A DNA stretch of 64,000 nt from Ruficoccus sp. ZRK36 (GTDB lineage Bacteria; Verrucomicrobiota; Verrucomicrobiia; Opitutales; Cerasicoccaceae), in contig NZ_CP080649.1 of NCBI RefSeq assembly GCF_019603315.1, forward strand, positions 945,501 to 1,009,500. Reading direction: 5' to 3'. The position numbers and the translations under genes are program-made. This document shows, piece after piece, positions 24,640 through 32,828 of this stretch. The notes below the pieces were generated by a model. It did not search any database. It saw only the letters and a list, made by a program, of their open reading frames with translations, and was not told the origin of the DNA. Within the stretch, counting starts at the first letter, position 1; every line of letters begins with the position of its first letter.

Positions 24640-25524
24640 ATGCTTCGTGAAGCATCCAGGAGTACGCTGCCCAACTTTCGCCTGAGCCAGTGGGTCACGC
24701 TGCGCCTGCAATTGCTGTGGGTCTATGAGAAGGCCATGGTGAAAGAGGCGACCTCGACCTCGCAGAGCGAGTACGGCTTTCAGAGCGCGCTGCTAGTCCA
24801 CAAGGGCTGGGCCTTGGCTGGTGAGTCCGAGTCCGGAGCCCGCCGTGCAGGACCGGGCCAGTGGCTGTTTCTAAGGCAGGGCAAGCGCTGGCAGCGCTTC
24901 AGTGCGGACTGTGAGCTCCTCTCCATCGGCTACCGTTTCCAGTATCCCACGGGGGAGGCTGTCTACGACGAGGGGCTGCCGCTGGTGGTGGATGCGGCAG
25001 ACTGCCTACAGCTTGAGCGTGAAGCCCGAAAAGTCCTGCGCACGGTCAAGCGGCACATCGGTCTGGGCTTTTATCTGGGGGAGCGCGTGGTAGACATGCG
25101 CGCCTACCTGCTCACCCAGAATGCATTCCGTCTCTTTCTCGTCGAGCTGGCGGAGGTCTATGCCGCAGAGGGGCTCTCCCGGCGTGATCTGCGCGAACCC
25201 AGCCAGTATGTGTTGCGCGCGTTGGACCTGATTCAGGGGGTGCCATCGGGGCGGTCGGTGAAGAGTGCAGATATCGCCCATGCCGCCGGGCTCAGCCAGA
25301 CGCATCTGGACCGGCTGATGGTGCAGGATACCGGACACACCGTGCACCAGCAGATCGAGTTGAGACGGCTGCAGCTGGCGCAGGACGCCCTTCAGGCCGG
25401 AGCGGTGCCGCTCAAGACCATTGCCTACGATCTGGGGTTTTGCTCACCCTCTCACTTTCACAGCTGGTTCCGTAAGCGGCAGGGGGTCACTCCCGCCCAG
25501 TTCCGCCGTCGAAACGTGTGGTGA
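24640..25524 (+). CDS. AraC-family transcriptional regulator
   Basis: A 294-residue regulator. The N-terminal ~180 residues form a sugar-sensing cupin-like region ('ARRAGPGQWLFLRQGKRWQRFSADCELLSIGYRF'). The C-terminal two-HTH AraC domain is clear: 'SADIAHAAGLSQTHLDRLMVQDTGHTVHQQIELRRLQLAQDAL' and 'PLKTIAYDLGFCSPSHFHSWFRKRQGVTPAQFRRRN'. It is divergent from the FAD oxidoreductase gene, its likely target, with the palindrome at 24611 between them. Confidence 0.92.
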   Translation: MLREASRSTLPNFRLSQWVTLRLQLLWVYEKAMVKEATSTSQSEYGFQSALLVHKGWALAGESESGARRAGPGQWLFLRQGKRWQRFSADCELLSIGYRFQYPTGEAVYDEGLPLVVDAADCLQLEREARKVLRTVKRHIGLGFYLGERVVDMRAYLLTQNAFRLFLVELAEVYAAEGLSRRDLREPSQYVLRALDLIQGVPSGRSVKSADIAHAAGLSQTHLDRLMVQDTGHTVHQQIELRRLQLAQDALQAGAVPLKTIAYDLGFCSPSHFHSWFRKRQGVTPAQFRRRNVW

Positions 25525-25565
25525 TTTCTCTCAAGCCCGCTGCGTAGCGAAAAAACGGATACGCT

Positions 25566-26126
25566 CTAGAGCTTACCGGCCAGATGGCTTTCCAGGAAAA
25601 AGATGGAATTGATCGCTAGGGCGTGTGTGATGCCGCCCTTACGGGCCATCTGCATGGCCTCCTCTACGGTAAAGAGCCGGACCTCCAGCTCTTCATGCGG
25701 ATCAAGGTCTTGGCCGCTTTGCAGGGTGCAGCCCTCTGCCAGGACGAAATGCGTGTGGTTTCCCTGTAGCGCGGGATTGGGGTAGCACTGGGCCAGCAGG
25801 CGTGCCTGCTCACAGTGATAGCCGGTCTCCTCAGAGAGCTCACGCAGGGCGGCGGTGACGGGGTCTTCGCCGTTATCGATGATACCGCCGGGGACCTCCC
25901 AGGACAACTCCTGCGTGCCAAAGCGGTACTGCCGCACGAGGATGATCTGCCCGTCGGTGGTCAACGGGATGCACTGCACCCAGTCGTTGCACTGGATGAT
26001 GAAGAAGTCGCCGTTACGGCCGTCAACGGGGTGGCTGTAGTGACGCTTGTACACGTCATACACCTTGCACTGCGCGTGCAGGGTTTCCTCACCCGGGACC
26101 CAGTGGCTGGGGGCCTGCTTACTCAT
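25566..26126 (-). CDS. NUDIX hydrolase (ADP-ribose pyrophosphatase-like)
   Basis: The ATG at 26126 gives 186 residues. A longer frame to 26243 is rejected because it runs deep into the LysM gene. The Nudix box is intact: 'GGIIDNGEDPVTAALRELSEETGYH', i.e. Gx5Ex7REUxEExGU. The preceding 'VRQYRFGTQELSWEVPGG' is typical of ADP-ribose/nucleoside-diphosphate-sugar hydrolases. The likely role is hydrolysis of ADP-ribose or a similar nucleotide sugar in the cytoplasm. It overlaps the LysM stop by 8 bases, so the two are coupled. Confidence 0.92.
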   Translation of the reverse strand: MSKQAPSHWVPGEETLHAQCKVYDVYKRHYSHPVDGRNGDFFIIQCNDWVQCIPLTTDGQIILVRQYRFGTQELSWEVPGGIIDNGEDPVTAALRELSEETGYHCEQARLLAQCYPNPALQGNHTHFVLAEGCTLQSGQDLDPHEELEVRLFTVEEAMQMARKGGITHALAINSIFFLESHLAGKL

Positions 26127-26781
26127 CGGCGGGGAGCGGGACCTTGATCTTTTGGCCGATGCGCAGGCGGCGCGGGTCAGCCTCGGGGTTGGACTCCAGC
26201 ACCTTTTGTAAAGGCACGCCGTACTGCTGGGAGATGCTGGCAAAGGTCTCGCCGGAGGCGATCACGTGCGTGCGGAAGCCCGGTTCGGCGTCTTCACCGC
26301 TGGCGGTGTTCTGCGCCGAGGTGGATGCCCCGCTGCTCGTGCTCGCGGTAGCGGCAGGGCGGCTGGCGGCGGGGCGACTCTGCCCGCTGTTGAGCGCTTC
26401 AACGACTTTGCGTAGTGCCTCGGCATTATCCGAAATCTGGCGTCGGGTACTCAGGATCTCCTGGCCCACCTGGTTCAGGGCACTCTGCGTCTGCCCGGCG
26501 ATGGAGCGGACCTGCTTCTCCAGCGCGTCAAAGTCGTGCTGGAGCTTATCGTTCTTCGCGCTCAGCTCCGTGATGCGCTTTTCCAGCGTCGCCACCTGGC
26601 TGCCGCTCTCGCTGAGCTTTGCGCTAAACTCCTCCTCTTTGCCACCTGTCAGCGCAAAGTACAGGGCGAGACCCCCGAGGGCCACGCCGATGAGCGCCAG
26701 GGCAATGGGAACAAAGATAGGCGTACCGCCGTCGCGGTTATCGTCCGTGGCCCCCAGTAACGAGTCGGATGCATCGTCCAT
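26119..26781 (-). CDS. LysM-domain membrane-anchored protein with coiled coil
   Basis: A 220-residue protein. One N-terminal membrane helix ('GTPIFVPIALALIGVALGGLALYFAL') is followed by a coiled coil ('SESGSQVATLEKRITELSAKNDKLQHDFDALEKQ'), a Ser/Ala-rich linker and a C-terminal LysM domain ('THVIASGETFASISQQYGVPLQKVLESNPEADPRRLRIGQKI'). LysM binds peptidoglycan, so the protein likely tethers the inner membrane to the wall. It overlaps the NUDIX gene and precedes the tRNA in the opposite direction. Confidence 0.9.
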   Translation of the reverse strand: MDDASDSLLGATDDNRDGGTPIFVPIALALIGVALGGLALYFALTGGKEEEFSAKLSESGSQVATLEKRITELSAKNDKLQHDFDALEKQVRSIAGQTQSALNQVGQEILSTRRQISDNAEALRKVVEALNSGQSRPAASRPAATASTSSGASTSAQNTASGEDAEPGFRTHVIASGETFASISQQYGVPLQKVLESNPEADPRRLRIGQKIKVPLPADE

Positions 26782-26896
26782 GGCGCGAGATTAGAGGCTT
26801 CGCCGTCCGTGGGGCAAGCCGCATTCTTGCCTCCGGGCAGGTTTCCGCCCCGTGTGCTGAAGTGCCCGGTCGCCGCCACGAGGCCCCAAGTAAGCA

Positions 26897-26925
26897 TTGA
26901 CTTTGCCCCCCGCTGGCAGGATGTT
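26897..26925 (+). promoter_or_regulatory. Possible tRNA-Pro promoter
   Basis: TTGACT (26897-26902) followed after 17 bases by a weak -10-like GATGTT (26920-26925) ends 15 bases before the tRNA. The -35 is good and the -10 poor, so this is a tentative call. Confidence 0.35.
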
Positions 26926-26940
26926 TGCCGTTTCTTGTGT

Positions 26941-27018
26941 CGGGGCGTAGCGCAGCCTGGCTAGCGCATCTGCTTTGGGAGCAGAGGGTCGCAGGTTCGA
27001 ATCCTGTCGCCCCGACCA
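26941..27018 (+). tRNA. tRNA-Pro (anticodon UGG), CCA encoded
   Basis: The acceptor stem CGGGGCG (26941-26947) pairs with CGCCCCG (27008-27014), followed by discriminator A and an encoded CCA. The anticodon arm CTGCT-TTGGGAG-CAG places TGG as anticodon, and the T-arm contains GGTTCGAATCC. All arms fold normally. It marks the junction between GC-rich core DNA and the accessory region downstream, a common integration site for mobile elements. Confidence 0.96.
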
Positions 27019-27076
27019 TTTATATTCAACACTTTACGTTGTGTTGGAGCGACTTATGGAATTTAGGCCACCGGGG

Positions 27077-27165
27077 CCGAGTCTCATCCAGTCTCAATAA
27101 ATTTCGCCCAGTCTCGAAAAACCCCCTATTTTTGGGCAACTTTTTGGGCAACTATTTTTGAGCTT
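27077..27165. repeat. Short direct repeats beside tRNA-Pro
   Basis: Three near copies of (C)AGTCTC occur in a row: GAGTCTCATC (27078), CAGTCTCAAT (about 27089) and CAGTCTCGAA (about 27110). They are followed by a tandem TTTTTGGGCAAC TTTTTGGGCAAC and a partial third TATTTTTGAGC (about 27129-27162). The position, just past the tRNA 3' end, resembles integrase arm-site or att-flank DNA. No integrase gene is present in the window, so the meaning is open. Confidence 0.5.
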
Positions 27166-27213
27166 TTCAGACCTGTTTCGGACGGATAGTCCTCATGGTA
27201 GTAATCCTGCCCG

Positions 27214-27699
27214 ATGAGCGCCGCCCCGAAGTACGATCCCAACAACGAGATTTTTGTCCGACGTGAGGACTTTGACCGTGTCTTTTTGAAGGCCATCCCC
27301 AAGGCGACGTTCCACCGCTGGGTCAATGAAGGTAAGATCAAGAAGGCCCGGGATCTGGAGGGCTGGTACCTGCTGAACAAAACGCTCGTACACCAAGGGA
27401 TGGAGCCAGTGGACGTCGAGGAGTTCCGGCAGGAGCGGCAGGAGGTGCCCCAGGGCCTAAAGAATAGCCAGTTACTTTACATCGCCGTCCTGCAATCCGA
27501 CGCCGCCTTCGCGACCCTGTCCCCACCGCGTTTTAAGCTGCCCGGCACACTGACCCCGGAAGAGGTCGGCAAAATCCAAATCCTGAAGGCCGAGCACCTC
27601 AAGCTCATGGATCTCTACACGGAACGGTCCGAGCGCATCATCTACCGACATGGTTTCCTGGATGCCCTAGATGCGGCAGCTTTCGTTGATGGAGAATAA
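27214..27699 (+). CDS. Small HTH-like hypothetical protein at island edge
   Basis: A 161-residue soluble protein with no confident family. Residues about 17-45 ('DFDRVFLKAIPKATFHRWVNEGKIKKARDLEGWYLL') resemble a MerR/excisionase-like winged helix or helix-turn-helix. The middle ('GLKNSQLLYIAVLQSDAAFATL') and C-terminus are helical. It follows the tRNA and the direct repeats by less than 200 bases, so it is probably cargo or a remnant of an integrated element. Confidence 0.6.
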   Translation: MSAAPKYDPNNEIFVRREDFDRVFLKAIPKATFHRWVNEGKIKKARDLEGWYLLNKTLVHQGMEPVDVEEFRQERQEVPQGLKNSQLLYIAVLQSDAAFATLSPPRFKLPGTLTPEEVGKIQILKAEHLKLMDLYTERSERIIYRHGFLDALDAAAFVDGE

Positions 27700-28304
27700 G
27701 TGGTCGGGAGCTGGTAGGGGAGAGAGGAAGTAACCCTGTATTCGCTATCATGAAACGACATATCATCGGGCACATAACAGCCCTCTGCGCCGACTTTTTT
27801 GACCTCGTTGGCGTAAATCACGCCGAAAACAAAAACGAACGTGCACCTGGAGTGCCCTGAAATCCGGGGGGGGGAAGCTTTTGGGGTCAAATTCTAGTGG
27901 GATTAGATAGTGTGTGTATTTCTTAAATAGCTTATTGATAAGAGTTTAGGTGGTTTTTTCTTGTTATGCTGTGTTTTGATGCGTGTTTTCGATTACTAAT
28001 ATTTAGCAAAAAATCATGCGCAAAATTCTACTAAGGTGTGAATTGCGGGCGATAAGTAGGAGTTGTTGACGCTTAATAGTAACTATTTTTCCCCGAAACA
28101 GGCCTTATTACTCTTATTGCTACTAAGGCTGACCTTATTGGGAATCGATTTTGAGAGGTGGTCCGACGAGGGGGTGGGGCGTTTTTTTTGAGGAGGGCTG
28201 AAATGTGTCCCCCCGGAGGGATATTCAGGTGTAAACCATGGTTGTCATTGAGGCTATGTTAAATGCCCACATTCAGAATCTGCTTGGATATTCGCAATTC
28301 GCGA
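27700..28304. other. AT-rich intergenic stretch without a supported gene
   Basis: About 600 bases are clearly AT-richer than the core. They contain only short ORFs with no coding character, a long G-run near 27870 and one imperfect copy of the 18-bp palindrome (28230-28247). No RNA gene or terminator was recognised here. Confidence 0.5.
28230..28247. repeat. Dispersed 18-bp palindrome, copy 1 (imperfect)
   Basis: TGTAAACCATGGTTGTCA differs at two positions from the perfect copies at 45940 and 54388. It lies about 60 bases before the frameshifted HTH gene, in non-coding DNA. Confidence 0.6.
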
Positions 28305-28831
28305 ATGGCATATGCCCTCATGAAGCCACAGGATGTCGTTGTAGCCTTGAGTATGTTTGTTTCCGGCATGCCCTCCAACTATGCTGACAAGGGCAAGAGT
28401 CTGGGGATGAGCGCATCGGAAGTACATGCGGCGGAGAAACGACTGTCAGCGGCTCGCTTGTTGGAACCGCAATCGCGAGCAATCAATCGCGAGGTCTTTA
28501 TCAAATTTCTAGTGCACGGGGTTCCATACGCGTTCGCGGTTTCTCCAGCGGAGATTACGAGGGGATCCCGACAGCTTGGGCCGCTCCGGCGTTGCGTGAG
28601 CGGTTTGCCGCGAGCAATCAGATGCCTCCAGTGTGGCCAGAGCCGGAAGGGAATGTTCAGGGAAGCGCAGTCAAGCCGCTCTACCGGAGTGTTACTAAAG
28701 TTGCTCAGGCATACCCGGAGCTATACACGCTGTTGGCATTGGTTGACGCCTTGCGTATCGGTCGCGCCCGGCAAAGAAAAATGGCCGAGGAAGCATTGAA
28801 ACAATATTTGAATCATCATGCCTCAGCTTAA
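28305..28831 (+). pseudogene. Frameshifted HTH/MarR-like protein gene
   Basis: The first part, to about 28560, reads 'MKPQDVVVALSMFVSGMPSNYADKGKSLGMSASEVHAAEKRLSAARLLEPQSRAINREVFIKFLVHGVPYAF' in one frame. The remainder, 'IPTAWAAPALRERFAASNQMPPVWPEPEGNVQGSAVKPLYRSV...', continues in the +1 frame to the stop at 28831. Inserting one G in the GGGG run at 28561-28564 restores a single protein of about 175 residues with the expected 'RGIPTAWAAP' joint. The family is a winged-helix regulator-like protein often encoded just before a nucleotidyltransferase, as here. The break may be a true mutation, slippage or a sequencing error. Confidence 0.75.
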
Positions 28832-29123
28832 CATAAGTTCTCTGCGCGCCGTTTCCGAGCAGTTGGATCAGACTGGGTTGGATTATGCCTTTACGGGAGG
28901 TTCCATCGTCAACTTGCTTTTGGACGATCCTGAATTATCGCCTGCCCGCCCAACGGATGATGTCGATGTGATTGTCGAGATCGTCAGTGGTACGCGTTAT
29001 TCCGATGTCGAGGCCGTTTTTAGGGAAAAAGGCTTTGAGCACGATATGCGGCAGGGAGCCCCGATGTGCTCCCGGAAAACAGGGAGGAGGTGCCCGAAGC
29101 GGCCTGAAAAAACCATTAGTTAA
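28818..29123 (+). pseudogene. Truncated nucleotidyltransferase (AbiEii-like)
   Basis: A 101-residue product, of which the first ~85 residues match the start of nucleotidyltransferase-fold proteins: 'YAFTGGSIVNLLLDD', then the metal-binding 'PTDDVDVIVEIV'. The similarity stops abruptly after 'RQGAPMC'; the last 17 residues are Arg/Lys-rich and unrelated. Family members are normally more than twice as long, so the 3' half is missing. It overlaps the 3' end of the frameshifted HTH gene by 14 bases, implying a former two-gene operon of toxin/antitoxin-like layout that has decayed. Confidence 0.72.
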
Positions 29124-29240
29124 CAACTTTTCTACCTTCGGAGATTGCGGAGAAAATCTTCAACTTTCCGGAGAGTGCCATGCTTGGGCAGCCAAGATTT
29201 CCTTTCGGAAACTCTCGGTGCTTCCGATTGACTCCAGAGA
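29124..29240 (+). other. Structured non-coding leader of an orphan terminator
   Basis: No ORF is supported here. The stretch contains AAATCTT (29153-29159) matching AAGATTT (about 29197-29203), and GGAGAGT matching ACTCTC further on, so the RNA could fold extensively before the terminator at 29241. It could be a small RNA, or the 3' end of a deleted gene's transcript. Confidence 0.35.
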
Positions 29241-29271
29241 CCCGAGACCACGTTTGTCTCGGGATTTTTTT
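29241..29271 (+). terminator. Strong intrinsic terminator without an intact gene
   Basis: An 8-bp perfect stem CCCGAGAC...GTCTCGGG with a short loop is followed by ATTTTTTTAA. It reads on the plus strand, 118 bases after the truncated nucleotidyltransferase stop. It may have served the complete operon or a small RNA in the preceding 117 bases. Confidence 0.85.
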
Positions 29272-29567
29272 AATCCCGCTGTCAGCAAAGACTTACGGGG
29301 TCGGGCTGCGCCGGTCCGCTCTCCCTCTCCCTGCCACCGGAGAAAACCGCTCGTTAAGCACATTTCCCCCCACCGGTCCCAAAATAGCCCTTTTTCTCCG
29401 TTTCTCCGCCAGGGACCCAAAATAAGTTAACAAGGCGTCAGCCTCGCCCCGAGCCTGACGGTTTCGGAAGTTAGTTTAGGGCAATATCGATTTCCGTAAC
29501 TACAAAAAGTATTCTACATTGGATTTACCTGGATCGATCAGTCCATTGCCATACTGGGCTCTTTCAT
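29272..29567. other. Intergenic stretch with a GC hairpin
   Basis: Nothing coding is supported. A hairpin CGTCAG...CTGACG (29436-29460) follows a GTTAAC (29425-29430); a second GTTAAC lies near 29121. The pair of GTTAAC sites frames the structured stretch, possibly by chance. Confidence 0.35.
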
Positions 29568-30611
29568 CTAATTACCAGTGGGATGTCTGAGGCTATGACC
29601 ATCCACCCACTGTCCTTTTAGCAGAACTGTTTCAGGATACAATGGCAGCCCCATATTGTTGATGAAGAGTTCACGTACTACAAGATTGACGGCTGCTCTT
29701 CCCATTTGCTCGGGAGGCGAGTATATACCGGAAACATTTTTCAATCCGCGCGTTGACAACATTGCGTAGCCACACTCTTCGGGTACGGAGATACCGACTT
29801 CATGCAGCCAATTCTTGTAATCAATAATGCTAGCTACGATGCAATCCGGTCGCCATCGATGATACCATGCCAGAAATTTTTCTTTATCCAATAGTTTCTC
29901 ACGTCCTGATACGAGAGGTAATCGACGGTTGTGTGGTTGGCTCTGCTGCCAGGCAAAAAATCGTCCACTAAAAGCATAAAGTGTTTCTGGGTCCAACCGT
30001 TTGTTAAGGGCTAGGCCGACCCGTTGGTAGCCTCTAGCAACCACTTGTTCGAGGCACTCGGCCATTCCAGAGGAATAATCCCAGGCAGAACGGTGAATAT
30101 TTAGCTCTGGTGAATGATATGCTACCGAAACAAGGCAGTGATTTTCATAATCTAGTGTTGGGAATGGGCGCTCCAGATCTCCACCGGGCATAAGAATAAC
30201 TCCGCGAATATTTCTCGCCCTTAGAATCCGTCTCAAGGCTACACTGCCGAGACCATCTGGTCCTACGGTAGGGAACTCTTGCAGTGCGAACCCCAACTCG
30301 CTGCAGCGGGCGACCATCCCGTTGTATAAATCCGAATAGAATATGTGAGGTTCACGCCAAGATTCCAGTTTCTCACCGAACTTAGTTAAAAGCGCAATTC
30401 CTTCCCGAGTTTGCGCTCGGGGGCCGCGACGCGTTGCCATGAGAGCTGAGACCATCGGATTACGACGGTAGCCGTGTTCTGCGGCAAGTTCTTGGATGCG
30501 TTTACGCGTTTCCGTTGAGACCTTGTGGCTGTTTCGCAAGGCAAGAGATACCGTCATTACGCTGCAATTAGCAATCTTAGCCAAATGCTTCATACTGGTA
30601 GCTTGCTGCAT
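29568..30611 (-). CDS. LacI-family transcriptional regulator
   Basis: A 347-residue regulator. The N-terminal HTH is 'MKHLAKIANCSVMTVSLALRNSHKVSTETRKRIQELAAEHGYRRNPMVSALMA', followed by a periplasmic-binding-protein-like sensor domain. This shares the 'LMATRRG..' and 'RGVILMPGGDLERPFPTLDYENHCLVSVAYHSPELNIHRSAWDYSSG' features of the xylose-operon-regulator-like LacI group common in Verrucomicrobia. It is divergent from a PEP-CTERM-type gene. It likely senses a sugar released by the nearby hydrolases. The start could also be the Met at 30593. Confidence 0.9.
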   Translation of the reverse strand: MQQATSMKHLAKIANCSVMTVSLALRNSHKVSTETRKRIQELAAEHGYRRNPMVSALMATRRGPRAQTREGIALLTKFGEKLESWREPHIFYSDLYNGMVARCSELGFALQEFPTVGPDGLGSVALRRILRARNIRGVILMPGGDLERPFPTLDYENHCLVSVAYHSPELNIHRSAWDYSSGMAECLEQVVARGYQRVGLALNKRLDPETLYAFSGRFFAWQQSQPHNRRLPLVSGREKLLDKEKFLAWYHRWRPDCIVASIIDYKNWLHEVGISVPEECGYAMLSTRGLKNVSGIYSPPEQMGRAAVNLVVRELFINNMGLPLYPETVLLKGQWVDGHSLRHPTGN

Positions 30612-30634
30612 GTTTTACGATTAAACCTCTGTTC

Positions 30635-30656
30635 AGATTGAGTCAACGTGCAATCT
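30635..30656. promoter_or_regulatory. Inverted repeat in LacI/PEP-CTERM intergenic region
   Basis: AGATTG (30635-30640) and CAATCT (30651-30656) form a 6-bp inverted repeat with a 10-base spacer, between the divergent LacI (minus) and PEP-CTERM-type (plus) genes. It is a possible operator for this regulator, with weak evidence. Confidence 0.35.
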
Positions 30657-30719
30657 TATTCACTCTTAAACCAACTCGTTAACCATGTTCACCAACACCT
30701 CGAAAATATGAGATTAGCC

Positions 30720-31499
30720 ATGAATAAAATGCCCCAATTCCTGTCCTTAGCTGTGATTAGTGCCTTGCTCCCCATCAGCCTGCATGCCGTCAACCTGATT
30801 GAGGAAAACCCAACGCTCTACACGGACATTTCTCCGGTTGATGGGGCGGTCGAGGTGAGCTTCAATGCAACCAATTCTGCTACAATGGCTGAATTGGAAG
30901 CCCTTTCTGGTCTCGGTGTCATCTATAATTACTCGTTTACTGGGAACATTTCGGGCTCAAATAACTACATCATCGCGTTTGATGATAATGCCCGTCCCGA
31001 TGTCCAGTTTACCTATGGTAAAAGTTATTCATCGAGCGTCGCCTTGGACAATAACGGGTTCAGCACCTCTAGCAGCACGGCTATGCGACTGCCGGGGGAC
31101 TCGAATACATTTACCCTGCGCATCGATTTTGGTTCCTATGACTCCGAGAGTGATACCTTTACGGCAGGGGCGGGGGTGTCGGCCGTTGGCTTTACCTTGG
31201 CAGGCAACCGCTTTGATCAGGTTGACGGTGACATCGCGATAACTTATCTGGACGCATCGAATGAAATCCTGAGCACACAAACCATAACTTCGTCTTCGAG
31301 CAGCACGATAGCCGGGTTCTCTGGCTATATCAGTACCGAAAATAATATTAGTGCGGTTGTTATCTCCTACGCTGGCGGCGGATTGTTCGGTCTGGATGAC
31401 GTTAGCTATACCTCGATCCCTGAGCCGAGTACCTCTAGTATGCTGCTTCCCGTCTTAATTCTGGCGTGTCTGGTAGCCTTGCGCCGTCGGAACGACTAG
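30720..31499 (+). CDS. PEP-CTERM-type exported protein
   Basis: The start at 30720 gives 259 residues ('NKMPQFLSLAVISALLPISLHAV' signal peptide). The mature part is a beta-rich adhesin-like domain ('DSNTFTLRIDFGSYDSESDTFTAGAGVSAVGFTLAG'). It ends with a PEP-CTERM sorting signal: 'IPEPST' motif, hydrophobic helix and an RRR basic tail. Such proteins are processed by exosortase and displayed with exopolysaccharide. No exosortase gene is in the window. Function is likely extracellular matrix or substrate binding for the sugar locus. Confidence 0.85.
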   Translation: MNKMPQFLSLAVISALLPISLHAVNLIEENPTLYTDISPVDGAVEVSFNATNSATMAELEALSGLGVIYNYSFTGNISGSNNYIIAFDDNARPDVQFTYGKSYSSSVALDNNGFSTSSSTAMRLPGDSNTFTLRIDFGSYDSESDTFTAGAGVSAVGFTLAGNRFDQVDGDIAITYLDASNEILSTQTITSSSSSTIAGFSGYISTENNISAVVISYAGGGLFGLDDVSYTSIPEPSTSSMLLPVLILACLVALRRRND

Positions 31500-31631
31500 G
31501 CTCTGTAAACAGTAGCCCAAGTCTTCGTTAGTCATGCTTTCACCTAACTTAGTTGGTGGGCTGTCGTTCTATACCCATACACTTGGACCCATGTGGCAGG
31601 AATGCGCTTTGTAATCAAACCACATCTTTAT

Positions 31632-32828
31632 ATGGCAAAAATCATCCTTCGTTCATCCTGGCAAACCGTCAATATTGGAGATATCGGACACACACCGGGC
31701 ATCTTGCAGTTGCTAACGAAGTATCTACCAGAGCATGAGATCGTACTATGGGCGAATGACCTGGATCACGGTGTTTACGAGATGCTTAGTGCCTCATTTA
31801 CTGAGGTGAGTCTCTACGTGAGCGCGACCGACACCGAAGGACTACCCACGAATGCTGACTTACGGGGACACTGGGATACTGCGGACTTTTTCCTCCACGG
31901 ATCTGGCCCCTATCTGGTTGCTCAGGATGCAGTGGACGGTTGGGTTCGACATGGCCGGGGACGTCCCTTTGGTGTTTATGGTATTTCGCTAGAAAGCCCA
32001 GACCCGCAAACCGTAGCGCTGTTATCCCAAGCACGTTTCGTCTTCTTTCGAGATAGTCAGTCTTTGGCGAATGCCCGCAATAGTGGTGTCGATTCGGAGT
32101 CCATGTTTTTTTCTCCAGATGCGACTTTCGCGGGCGTTAATCCTGATTTTTCTGCTGGCGATGCTTATCTGTATGACTACGGGCTGTACGATAAGCCTTT
32201 TCTGTGCGCTATTCCTCGTCTCCGCTACACTCCCTATTTCAAAATGCAAAACAGGCAGCCGACGCCTCGCGAGATTGAGAGAGAGGAGGTTAGCCTGGCT
32301 TTCCGCATGGTGGATCACCATAAGCTGCGTGGTGTCATTGAAAGCTGGATACAAGGAACCGGCAACTGGGCATTTATTTGTCCAGAAATGACCTACCAGA
32401 TCGAACTAGGTAGATCCATGCTCTATGATCACTTGTCGGAGGGGATGCAGGCAGCGACGCTCTGTCGCGACACATTCTGGAATCCGGATGAGGCAGCAGC
32501 GATCTATGCGCGTTCCAGTGTTGTCGTTAGCTACGAGATGCATTCACCCATTCTTGCGCTGTCAGTTGGTACCCCGGCTATTTACTTGCGCCAGCCCACG
32601 GACACTTGCAAAGGACAGATGTGGAGAGATATTGGTTTATCGGATTGGATTTTAGAAATCGATGAATGTGACGAGAGGGATATCTCGGCTGCTGTTGATA
32701 AGATATGGTCAAAGCCGGAATGGGCTGAATCATACGTTAAGCTTGCCCAGGAACGGATCGCTGAACTGCAAGCACAGTCTATGAGCGTGCTCAGGCGAGA
32801 AGTGTCTCAGCTGCTTTCAAGATATTAG
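31632..32828 (+). CDS. Polysaccharide pyruvyl transferase family protein
   Basis: The ATG at 31632 is used (398 residues); an upstream frame to 31593 has no family similarity. The opening '[42 protein letters not shown]' and the later '[36 protein letters not shown]' fit the polysaccharide pyruvyl transferase (WcaK-like) fold with glycosyltransferase-B-like Rossmann halves. Members add pyruvate ketals to sugars or are uncharacterised relatives in degradation loci. Here it sits among hydrolases, so the exact role is unclear. Its stop overlaps the convergent esterase gene's stop by 4 bases. Confidence 0.78.
   Translation: MAKIILRSSWQTVNIGDIGHTPGILQLLTKYLPEHEIVLWANDLDHGVYEMLSASFTEVSLYVSATDTEGLPTNADLRGHWDTADFFLHGSGPYLVAQDAVDGWVRHGRGRPFGVYGISLESPDPQTVALLSQARFVFFRDSQSLANARNSGVDSESMFFSPDATFAGVNPDFSAGDAYLYDYGLYDKPFLCAIPRLRYTPYFKMQNRQPTPREIEREEVSLAFRMVDHHKLRGVIESWIQGTGNWAFICPEMTYQIELGRSMLYDHLSEGMQAATLCRDTFWNPDEAAAIYARSSVVVSYEMHSPILALSVGTPAIYLRQPTDTCKGQMWRDIGLSDWILEIDECDERDISAAVDKIWSKPEWAESYVKLAQERIAELQAQSMSVLRREVSQLLSRY

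Noticed and set aside
26126-26243. Upstream extension of the NUDIX gene
   Set aside because: The extra 39 residues lie inside the LysM domain coding region and are Arg/Ser-rich shadow sequence; the ATG at 26126 fits the family start.
27126-27380. 84-codon minus-strand open frame beside the tRNA
   Set aside because: It crosses the short tandem repeats and overlaps the better supported plus-strand gene at 27214.
29124-29567. Integron attC site
   Set aside because: The GTTAAC strings and hairpins suggested one, but no paired R/L boxes of the attC type and no integron integrase could be found.
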